This document shows positions 54,885-62,329 of a stretch of 64,000 bases of DNA, piece by piece. The notes beneath the pieces were generated by a model. That model was not told the DNA's origin and searched no databases. It saw nothing but the letters and a program-made list of their open reading frames with translations. The stretch lies in NCBI RefSeq assembly GCF_000760935.2, contig NZ_CP049744.1:4929501-4993500 (forward strand), written 5' to 3'. The DNA comes from Rhodococcoides fascians A25f (lineage in GTDB: Bacteria; Actinomycetota; Actinomycetes; Mycobacteriales; Mycobacteriaceae). The translations under genes were made by a program, and so were the position numbers. Numbering within the stretch: the first letter of the stretch is position 1; the number at the start of each line of letters is the position of its first letter.

Positions 54885-56012
54885 ATGCGTCGCCGTGCGC
54901 TGGGGTTGTCGATGGTTGCAGTGTCGTGCCTGATCACGATGGCGGTGTCTGCTCCTGTCGCCACTGCAGCGCCCATGGTGAACGCAGATCAGGTGCTGCC
55001 GCCCGAGTTGGCCGACGCCGTCGCCCGTGATCTTGCGCTGAATCCGCAACAGTTCCTCGACCGAGCCGACGCGGCTCGCCGGTTGGCGGAGTTCGCTTCC
55101 GCCGTCGGTTCCGAGGCTGTCACGGGTACTTGGCTCGATGCGGACGGTCGGCCTGTCGTCGCGGTCGCGGACGGCCCCACCTACGCCGAGGTGACCGACG
55201 CCGCATCGGCCAACGGATTCGTAACGGTCGCGCCCGGGATAGAGATCCCGCAGGGAGTGCGCGACGCCGTCGACCCGCTGCTGGAGTTGCTTCCCTTCGA
55301 CCTCGCGCCCACTGCCGGTCCGATTCGCGCCAGTTCCTATCTCGGCGGAGACAGCTTCCTCGCGGGCACCCCGGCCGGCCTCGGTCTGCGTTGCTCACTC
55401 GGATTCAATGCCGTCGACCCGACGCGTGGTTCGGTCAACATCACTGCGGGCCATTGCGATCCGGGCGCAGCCGACACCGGTTCCGCAGCGTCGACCGGCG
55501 CGTATCCGATGTACGGGAGCCTCGTCGGATCGAAGTTCGGCTCGTTCTACCGAACCAGCCAGTCGCACAACGATTACGCCTTGATCGACATCGACGACGC
55601 CAACGTCGGAGAATTCGAGAGCAATGCGGTGCGAGTGCCCGGCTCGGGACCGCTGCACGTCACCGGAACGGTGAACCCCATCGTGGGTGCACCGGTCTGC
55701 AAGTCCGGTTCCAGAACCGGATTCAGTTGCGGCACAATCCTGTCCACGGGCCGCAGCGTCGCCATGGGTGAGGCCGCCATGGACCGTAGCTTCTCCACCT
55801 CCATCTGCGCCCTCCGCGGCGACAGCGGTGGACCGATCGTCAGCGGCACCCTCGCCGTCGGCATCGCCAGCGCATCGAACGTGGGCGATCAACCGTCCTG
55901 CGAAATCGCGATGGTGTTCAGCATGCTGCAGGGCCAGCGACCCGAGCTGTTCGCCACCCCCATCAACGATGTGTTGGCCGAGAACCCCGGTCTGACGGTT
56001 CGCACGTCGTAG
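54885..56012 (+). CDS. Secreted trypsin-like serine protease 2
   Basis: 375 aa. The signal peptide is MRRRALGLSMVAVSCLITMA... then a shorter pro-region (PPELADAVARDLALNPQQFL) and an S1 domain with His190 (ITAGHC), Asp230 (HNDYALID) and Ser314 (RGDSGGP). It shares layout and motifs with protease 1, so the two are a tandem duplication that has diverged. A TATAGT hexamer (54833-54838) and GGAGGGG before the start suggest it also has its own promoter. Ends at a strong terminator. Confidence 0.92.
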   Translation: MRRRALGLSMVAVSCLITMAVSAPVATAAPMVNADQVLPPELADAVARDLALNPQQFLDRADAARRLAEFASAVGSEAVTGTWLDADGRPVVAVADGPTYAEVTDAASANGFVTVAPGIEIPQGVRDAVDPLLELLPFDLAPTAGPIRASSYLGGDSFLAGTPAGLGLRCSLGFNAVDPTRGSVNITAGHCDPGAADTGSAASTGAYPMYGSLVGSKFGSFYRTSQSHNDYALIDIDDANVGEFESNAVRVPGSGPLHVTGTVNPIVGAPVCKSGSRTGFSCGTILSTGRSVAMGEAAMDRSFSTSICALRGDSGGPIVSGTLAVGIASASNVGDQPSCEIAMVFSMLQGQRPELFATPINDVLAENPGLTVRTS

Positions 56013-56026
56013 CCGTACGCAGCGCA

Positions 56027-56064
56027 CAAGAAACCCGCACCCTCGACGAGGATGCGGGTTCTTG
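56027..56064. terminator. Bidirectional terminator after protease 2
   Basis: CAAGAAACCCGCA (from 56027) pairs with TGCGGGTTCTTG (56053-56064), with one unpaired A, around a 13-base loop. It lies between convergent genes. Confidence 0.75.
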
Positions 56065-56077
56065 TGTGGAACGTTTC

Positions 56078-56740
56078 TTACTTGGCGTACACCGTGGTGC
56101 CGGGTGCCGCATTCAGCGTGTTGATCAAGTCGATGCCCGCGACGACGAGAGTCGGGCCGCCGGCGACGATGGTGCCGATGATTCCCCCGACGGTTGCGGC
56201 GATCGGAATAGTCACAACCCCGCCGACACCCGCCAGTGGAAGACCAGCCAAGAAGCCGACACCCACACCGATAGCAGTACCGGTCAAGCCGCCGACCGCG
56301 GTCGCGATTCCGAGCTGCGAAGCGAAGTTCTGCTGAGCCGCGAGGTTCTCCTCGGGCGATGCGACGGTCGTGGCACCGATGCTGCGCGAGTTCGCCGAAG
56401 CCTTGGTGAAGTCGAGGTTCGGGATCAGGCGCAGGGTCTTGCCGTTGTCATCGACGTTCTGCTCGTACGGGAAGTTCAGTCCACCCAGGTTGAACGAGAG
56501 CGGGAGCGTCACGAGGATCTTGTCGGCGGCATCGAGGACGTCGACCGTCTTTCCGTCGTCGGCAACCTTGAAGACGCCCGCATCGATGGTGGTGACGATG
56601 GTGCGGTCTTCGAGCTCGACGGAGTAGTTCGTGTCGGGGGTCGTCGAACTGGAATCGGGCTGTGCGTAAGCGGTTCCGCTGGCCAGACCCATAGCCGCTG
56701 CTACGAGGGCCGAAGTGACGACCAGTTTGCTGAGTTTCAT
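56078..56740 (-). CDS. Secreted protein with Gly-rich hydrophobic C-terminal region
   Basis: 220 aa from ATG 56740. A signal peptide (KLSKLVVTSALVAAAMGLAS, cleavage near AYA-QP) is followed by a beta-type region (LEDRTIVTTIDAGVFKVADD and LRLIPNLDFT). A last 90-residue stretch has Gly-zipper helices (VGGLTGTAIGVGVGFLAGLP and VGGIIGTIVAGGPTLVVAGI). This pattern is recurrent in mycolate actinobacteria (a DUF8020-like protein, in my memory; not verified). The C-terminal helices suggest membrane or pore insertion. Confidence 0.75.
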   Translation of the reverse strand: MKLSKLVVTSALVAAAMGLASGTAYAQPDSSSTTPDTNYSVELEDRTIVTTIDAGVFKVADDGKTVDVLDAADKILVTLPLSFNLGGLNFPYEQNVDDNGKTLRLIPNLDFTKASANSRSIGATTVASPEENLAAQQNFASQLGIATAVGGLTGTAIGVGVGFLAGLPLAGVGGVVTIPIAATVGGIIGTIVAGGPTLVVAGIDLINTLNAAPGTTVYAK

Positions 56741-57332
56741 GTGGAGTTCTGTTCCGTTTCTGTGCATGGAGTGCTTGGCAGTACCGCTAGGCAACCGTCA
56801 AACGCAAAGTCACCCCGATGACCCTTTTGCGACTTTTGGTGCGACCGAAGTGTAGCGCACGAATCGTACCGTTCGTTGTCCTTTTGCAACTACTCCGACA
56901 CCTATCAGTTACCAACTGTCACAAACATTTTCAGTTTCCGGTGCACACGGGGCCGTGGGGCCTCATCATGTCGCGAAAAATGTCGTTCGATCGGTCGAAT
57001 ACAGCCCGGAGAGAGACACCGGCTCCCACACGGAATCGGGCCCACCGTGGCGACGATTCGGCAACGCAACGGGCAGGTTAGGACTGCCTTCTAGACAGCA
57101 CCTGAGAGGCCTACGCATAACGTGACCTACGAGACAACCTACTGACGAGTTCAGCCCGCCCGTCGGATGGCCTCATTTCGACGCCCACCAGCGTCGCTTG
57201 CCAGAACGATGCTAAGTTACCCATCAGTACAGTTCTAAAAGCTACTGGCGAGTAACTTAGACCGTCATCCTGATCGACGGGTTGAACCAGCGGTAGCTGT
57301 CCCAGCTGCCACCTACAGCGAAAGGCCACGAC
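56741..57332. other. 592-base gene-free region upstream of the Fe-S reductase
   Basis: No supported gene. The only notable structure is the inverted repeat CTAAGTTAC (57212-57220) / GTAACTTAG (57252-57260), with the extra palindrome-like TACTGGCGAGTA between them. The arms lie 70-120 bases upstream of the reductase start. They look like TetR-family operator halves. The left part is AT-richer than average and probably contains the secreted-protein promoter. Confidence 0.5.
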
Positions 57333-60300
57333 ATGAACGCCCTGACGATCACGTTGGGCACAGTCGGTGCTCTGCTCAGCCTCGTGTGTTGGTTCGCCTT
57401 CATCCGCGGGGCCCTGCGCATGTTCAACATCGTGAGGCTGGGTCAGCCGGCACCCGACCGTTGGCGACCGATCGTCCCCCGCTTCAAGCAGATGATCATC
57501 GAGTTCGCCGCCCACACCAAGATGGTCAAGTTCCGTACCGTCGGCTGGGCGCACTGGCTGGTGATGATCGGCTTCATGGTCGGGTCCGTGTTCTGGTTCG
57601 AGGCCTACGGACAGACGTTCAACCCCGAGTTCCACTGGCCCATCGTCGGTGACACCGCGATCTACCACCTGATGGACGAGATTCTCGGGCTCGGCACGGT
57701 TATCGGCATCACCACGCTGATCATCATTCGCCAGCTCAACCACCCGCGGAAGCCCGAGCGTCAGTCGCGCTTCGCCGGCTCCGGGTTCAAGGCCGCCTAC
57801 TTCGTCGAGGCCGTCGTGCTCATCGAGGGCCTGGGCATGGTGTTCGTCAAGGCGGGCAAGATCGCCACCTACGGACACTCGAACCCGTACACCGACTTCT
57901 TCACGATGCGCCTCGCCGAGCTGCTGCCGGCCAACTCCAACATGGTCTCGATCTTCGCCCTGATCAAATTGATGTCCGGCATGATCTGGCTCTACATCGT
58001 GGGCACCCGCATCAACTGGGGCGTCGCGTGGCACCGCTTCACCGCGTTCCCGAACATCTACTTCAAGCGCATGGACGACGGCACCGTCGCCCTCGGACCG
58101 GCCAAGCCGATGATGTCCGGCGGCAAGGTCCTGGAAATGGAAGAGGCCGATCCCGACGTCGACGCGTTCGGCGCAGGCAAGATCGAGGACTTCAGCTGGA
58201 AGGGCTGGCTCGACTTCACCACGTGCACCGAGTGCGGCCGCTGTCAGTCGCAGTGCCCCGCGTGGAACACCGGCAAGCCCCTCTCCCCCAAGCTGCTGAT
58301 CATGTCGCTACGCGACCACAGCCACGCCAAGGCCCCGTACCTGCTGGCCGGCGGCAAGAAGGACATGGCCGGTGACGAGGTCGGACTCGTCGACTCCGAG
58401 GGCAACGTCGATCAGGCCAAGCTCGACGCCATCCCGCAGGCCGCCCGGGACGAGGCCGATCGCAAGCTCGTCGCCGACGCCATCGAGGGCGGCATCATCG
58501 ACCCCGAGGTGCTGTGGAGCTGCACCACCTGTGGTGCCTGCGTCGAGCAGTGCCCGGTGGATATCGAGCACGTCGACCACATCATCGACATGCGCCGCTA
58601 CCAGGTGCTCATCGAATCCGAGTTCCCGTCCGAGCTCGCAGGTCTGTTCAAGAACCTCGAGAACAAGGGCAACCCGTGGGGCCAGAACTCCAAGGACCGC
58701 CTCAACTGGATCAACGAGATGGACTTCGACATCCCGGTCTTCGGCCAGGACGCCGATTCGTTCCAGGACTACGAGTACCTCTTCTGGGTCGGCTGCGCCG
58801 GTGCCTACGAGGACCGCGCGAAGAAGACCACCAAGGCCGTTGCCGAGCTGCTCGCCACCGCAGGCGTGAAGTTCATGGTGCTCGGTGCCGATGAGACCTG
58901 CACCGGCGACTCCGCTCGCCGTGCGGGCAACGAGTTCCTGTTCCAGCAGCTCGCGATGCAGAACATCGAGACGCTGAACAATGTGTTCGACGGCGTCGAG
59001 CAGACCAAGCGCAAGATCGTCGTCACCTGCGCCCACTGCTTCAACGCACTCGGCAACGAGTACCCGCAGGTCGGCGGCGACTACGACGTGGTGCACCACA
59101 CGCAGCTGCTCAACCGCCTCGTGCGCCAGAAGAAGCTGATCCCGGTGGCCTCGGTCAGCCAGGACATCACGTATCACGATCCGTGCTACCTCGGCCGTCA
59201 CAACAAGGTCTACGACGCCCCGCGTGAGCTCATGGCCGCGTCGGGCTCCAACCTCAAGGAGATGCCGCGTCACGGTGAGCGGTCCATGTGCTGTGGTGCC
59301 GGTGGCGCTCGCATGTGGATGGAAGAGAACATCGGCAAGCGCATCAACATCGACCGGGTCGACGAGGCACTCGCGACCAACCCGAAGAAGATCGCCACAG
59401 GTTGCCCGTTCTGCCGTGTGATGCTCACCGACGGTGTCACTGCCCGGCAGGAAGGCGGCGCGCACGAAGGCGTCGAGGTTGTCGATGTCGCGCAGCTGAT
59501 GCTCGAGTCGATCACCCGCGTCGAGTCCTCGGTGTTGGCCGAGAACATCAAGGTAATCCCCCGCGAGCGCACCCCTCAGGAGGAGCTGGACACCGAGAAC
59601 GCAGCCGAGGTCGAAGAGGCCGAGCGCATCGCACCCGTCGAGGAGCCTGCGGAAGCGAAGTCCGCTCCGGCCGCGCCCGCTCCGAAGGCCGGCGGCGGTC
59701 TGAAGATGAAGGGTCTGGCCAAGGCACCAGGGGCGAAGGCACCCGGTTCGGCTGCCAAGACCGACACCGCCGAGCCTGACGCCGAAGGGGCTGCTCCCGC
59801 CGACGCTGCTCCGAAGCCGAAGGGTCTCGGAATGGCCGGAGGCAAGGCACCCGGTGGCAAGGGTCTGCAGATGAAGGGCAAGGCTCCCGGCGCGAAGGCG
59901 TCGGCACCTGCAGCTGCACCTGCCGATGCTCCCGCTGCGTCCGACGCACCCGCCACAGCCGAGGCTTCCGAGTCGACCCCCACCGTCAAGCCCAAGGGTC
60001 TGGCCGTGAAATCGGGATTCAAGAAGCCGGGAGCCAAGGCACCGGGCAAGCCCGCCGAAGCTGCACCGGCGGCTGCAGCGGCCCCGGAGACCTCGGGTGA
60101 ATCCGCGGAATCCGGTGCTGCGGCAAGCGAATCCAAGCCGACCGTCCAGCCGAAGGGCCTGGCCGTGAAGTCCGGATTCAAGAAGCCGGGAGCCAAGACC
60201 GCGAGTGCCCCTGCGGCGAAAGCTCCGGCTGCCGAGGCACCTGCTGCTGAGGTATCTGCTTCCGAGGCACCAGCTGCTGAGGCCGCGACCTCGGAAGCAC

Positions 60301-60776
60301 CCGCCGCCGCAGAGCCTGCTGCAACGAATTCCGCTGCAGCAGAATCCAAGCCGACCGTCCAGCCCAAGGGTCTGGCCGTGAAGTCCGGATTCAAGAAGCC
60401 AGGCGCACGGACACCGGGTGGGGCAGCAGCTGCACCCGCTGAGCCGAAGAACGCAGAGCCGGAGAAGGCCGAGCCGACTCCGGAACCCGAGGCACCTGTG
60501 GCCGACGCACCGGCCACCGAAGCACCGGCCGTTGACGCACCGGAAACCGAGGCACCAGCGGCCGAGGCACCGGCCACCGAAGCACCGGCCGTTGACGCAC
60601 CGGAAACCGAGGCACCAGCGGCCGTGGCACCGAAGACAGAAGCACCGAAGGCAGAAGCGTCGGACACTGCGGCCGATGCGGCGTCCGGCGGTTCGGATGA
60701 TCGGACTCCGCCCAAGCCGAAGGCCGGTGGACTCGGATTCGCTCCAGGAGCCAAGGTTCCGGGCCGCCGGAAGTAA
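57333..60776 (+). CDS. Membrane Fe-S (CCG-domain) reductase with repetitive tail
   Basis: 1147 aa, ortholog-like to M. tuberculosis Rv0338c (about 880 aa). Five membrane helices (residues 5-240) are of the NarI type. Then come two 4Fe-4S motifs, CTECGRCQSQCP and CTTCGACVEQCP, and two CCG cysteine-rich modules (PCYLGRHNKV and CCGAGGARMWMEEN). It should move electrons between a quinone and an unknown partner, as in HdrDE-like enzymes. From about residue 780 a Pro/Ala/Lys-rich tail repeats KGLAVKSGFKKPGAKAPG-type units, ending in APGAKVPGRRK. The tail is absent in the smaller mycobacterial form. Strong upstream inverted repeat. Confidence 0.9.
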   Translation: MNALTITLGTVGALLSLVCWFAFIRGALRMFNIVRLGQPAPDRWRPIVPRFKQMIIEFAAHTKMVKFRTVGWAHWLVMIGFMVGSVFWFEAYGQTFNPEFHWPIVGDTAIYHLMDEILGLGTVIGITTLIIIRQLNHPRKPERQSRFAGSGFKAAYFVEAVVLIEGLGMVFVKAGKIATYGHSNPYTDFFTMRLAELLPANSNMVSIFALIKLMSGMIWLYIVGTRINWGVAWHRFTAFPNIYFKRMDDGTVALGPAKPMMSGGKVLEMEEADPDVDAFGAGKIEDFSWKGWLDFTTCTECGRCQSQCPAWNTGKPLSPKLLIMSLRDHSHAKAPYLLAGGKKDMAGDEVGLVDSEGNVDQAKLDAIPQAARDEADRKLVADAIEGGIIDPEVLWSCTTCGACVEQCPVDIEHVDHIIDMRRYQVLIESEFPSELAGLFKNLENKGNPWGQNSKDRLNWINEMDFDIPVFGQDADSFQDYEYLFWVGCAGAYEDRAKKTTKAVAELLATAGVKFMVLGADETCTGDSARRAGNEFLFQQLAMQNIETLNNVFDGVEQTKRKIVVTCAHCFNALGNEYPQVGGDYDVVHHTQLLNRLVRQKKLIPVASVSQDITYHDPCYLGRHNKVYDAPRELMAASGSNLKEMPRHGERSMCCGAGGARMWMEENIGKRINIDRVDEALATNPKKIATGCPFCRVMLTDGVTARQEGGAHEGVEVVDVAQLMLESITRVESSVLAENIKVIPRERTPQEELDTENAAEVEEAERIAPVEEPAEAKSAPAAPAPKAGGGLKMKGLAKAPGAKAPGSAAKTDTAEPDAEGAAPADAAPKPKGLGMAGGKAPGGKGLQMKGKAPGAKASAPAAAPADAPAASDAPATAEASESTPTVKPKGLAVKSGFKKPGAKAPGKPAEAAPAAAAAPETSGESAESGAAASESKPTVQPKGLAVKSGFKKPGAKTASAPAAKAPAAEAPAAEVSASEAPAAEAATSEAPAAAEPAATNSAAAESKPTVQPKGLAVKSGFKKPGARTPGGAAAAPAEPKNAEPEKAEPTPEPEAPVADAPATEAPAVDAPETEAPAAEAPATEAPAVDAPETEAPAAVAPKTEAPKAEASDTAADAASGGSDDRTPPKPKAGGLGFAPGAKVPGRRK

Positions 60777-60790
60777 CCTCACACCCTTTT

Positions 60791-60833
60791 TACCGACTGC
60801 GCGCCCCCGCTCACCTCAGAGCAGGGGCGCGCA
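60791..60833 (+). repeat. 43-bp repeat, copy 1 (contains terminator)
   Basis: 41 of 43 bases match copy 2 at 61908-61950. It brackets the AbiEi-like gene on the left. Confidence 0.85.
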
Positions 60834-60836
60834 GTC
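60795..60836. terminator. Terminator hairpin after the Fe-S reductase
   Basis: An 18-bp stem with one mismatch (60795-60812 with 60819-60836) around a 6-base loop. A short T-run precedes it (CTTTTTA), which would serve the minus strand. Confidence 0.75.
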
Positions 60837-60976
60837 GTCAGTAGGGGTGTGAGGTCCCCGGCCACGCTGTACACCGGCCACGCTGTAAACCGGCACCGTT
60901 ATCCACAGGCACCGAGTTATCCACAATCGGGCACAGGGGGCTTGTCCAAAGCGATTGCGCTGGAGAGCATTCCTGC

Positions 60977-61897
60977 ATGACCCGCATCGTCTCGCGATCC
61001 GACGCTCTCGCCCGCGGCACCTCCGACGCCGAATTGCAGCGGTACTGCCGAACGCGAGTCTGGCGTCGACTGCGACCCGGGCGGTTCGTCAGCAGGACAC
61101 AGTTCGACTCGCTCACAACTGAAGAAAAGCACCGCGTCATCGCGGAGGCTGTGTTCGACGCGGCCACCTCACCCGACGCAGTCGTCAGTCATGTGAGCGC
61201 GGCCGTCTTTCACGGTCTCGACGTATGGAATGCCGATCTGAGCCGAGTGCACATCACCCGCAATCGCGCCCGTGGCGGTGGGCGCAGCAGCGCCGTCAGA
61301 AGTCTGCACACGTCTCCTTACACGGACGAGGAAGTCACGACCTTCGACGGTGTGCGGGTAACGGGGCTCGCGCGAACCGTCGCCGATTGCGCTCGCACTC
61401 TTCCGTTCGAGACGGCGGTGTGCATTGCGGATGTAGCCGCGCGAACCGCAGGCGTGACCGTGGAACAGATTGTTGCAGTGCTGGATTCATGCCCGAACCA
61501 TCCCGGGAATCGGATGGCCCACAAGGTTGCGCGATTCATGGACGGCCGGTCCGAGAGTGTGGGTGAATCGCGTACCCGGGTGTTGCTGCATCACCTGGGT
61601 CACACCCCCCAACTGCAGGTACCGATCACAGATCCCCGTGGCTTCGTCGGGCGCGTGGACTTCGACCTGCCCGAGATCGAGACCGTTCTCGAATTCGACG
61701 GCAAGGTGAAGTACGGACGCTATGTGCCGGAGGGAAAGTCCGCGGCGGACGTGGTGTGGGAAGAGAAGCGTCGCGAGGATCGCATTCGTGCAACCGGCCG
61801 TCAGGTAGTGCGAATCGCCTGGGCAGACCTCGACCGTCCCGAACTGATCGATCGGATGATTCTCGACGCTGCCGAGCGCGCCCGAAACCGTAAGTGA
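60977..61897 (+). CDS. AbiEi-like / DUF559 (PD-(D/E)XK-like) protein
   Basis: 306 aa. The N-terminal 90 residues (LQRYCRTRVWRRLRPGRFVS) resemble the helix-turn-helix of AbiEi antitoxin-like proteins. Residues 195-300 look like the DUF559 nuclease fold: GESRTR, then GRVDFDLPEIETVLEFDGKV with a D...ExDGK pattern, and EEKRREDRIRATGRQVVRIA. Such single-gene fusions occur often in actinobacteria and are unassigned in function; a defence or DNA-repair role is only a guess. It is bracketed by two nearly identical terminators. Confidence 0.75.
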   Translation: MTRIVSRSDALARGTSDAELQRYCRTRVWRRLRPGRFVSRTQFDSLTTEEKHRVIAEAVFDAATSPDAVVSHVSAAVFHGLDVWNADLSRVHITRNRARGGGRSSAVRSLHTSPYTDEEVTTFDGVRVTGLARTVADCARTLPFETAVCIADVAARTAGVTVEQIVAVLDSCPNHPGNRMAHKVARFMDGRSESVGESRTRVLLHHLGHTPQLQVPITDPRGFVGRVDFDLPEIETVLEFDGKVKYGRYVPEGKSAADVVWEEKRREDRIRATGRQVVRIAWADLDRPELIDRMILDAAERARNRK

Positions 61898-61907
61898 GCG
61901 CCTCTTC

Positions 61908-61950
61908 TACCGACTGCGCGCCCCCGCTCACGTCGGAGCAGGGGCGCGCA
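61908..61950 (+). repeat. 43-bp repeat, copy 2 (contains terminator)
   Basis: See copy 1 at 60791. Two of 43 bases differ. Together the copies flank a 1.1-kb segment with the AbiEi-like gene. Confidence 0.85.
61915..61950. terminator. Terminator hairpin after the AbiEi-like gene
   Basis: TGCGCGCCCCCGCTC (61915-61929) pairs with GAGCAGGGGCGCGCA (61936-61950), one mismatch, 6-base loop. Confidence 0.7.
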
Positions 61951-62059
61951 CCCAGCAAATGCGGTGTGAAGTTCGTGTCGTACCCCCCGCGACGTGGACG
62001 AATCGGGCACCGTGAGTATGGTCGGAAACGCACGGCATACCCGACAAGTAGGAGCAGGC

Positions 62060-62329
62060 ATGACCGACGACGCGGACAAGCTCTGGCGACGCTACGACGC
62101 GTGGTGGGCAGCGTTGACCCCCGACGACCGAGCTCACGTCGAGAAGTGTTGCGAATCGGGCCGCACCGACGAGCGACTCTGCGCACTGATCCTCGAGAAC
62201 GACGGCCCGTCGAAGGCAGCGTTCGAGGCAGGTAGCAAGTTGTCCGTGGGCAACAGCAAGTACTGCGCCATCCCCAGCGCGCTGCTCGAGTTTCTCGAGG
62301 CGAAGCGCGCACACCCGCCCCTCAGCTAG
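62060..62329 (+). CDS. Hypothetical protein, 89 aa
   Basis: ATG 62060 is preceded by AGGAGC. The product has WRRYDAWWAALTPDDRAHVE and CCESGRTDERLCALILENDG, and then a helical C-terminus. The Cys pair and helical pattern do not define a family. Its last 8 bases overlap the end of the converging peptidase gene. Confidence 0.65.
   Translation: MTDDADKLWRRYDAWWAALTPDDRAHVEKCCESGRTDERLCALILENDGPSKAAFEAGSKLSVGNSKYCAIPSALLEFLEAKRAHPPLS

Noticed and set aside
58308..60782. 824-codon minus frame opposite the Fe-S reductase
   Set aside because: Cys/Arg/Leu-rich shadow; the plus frame has all Fe-S and CCG motifs.
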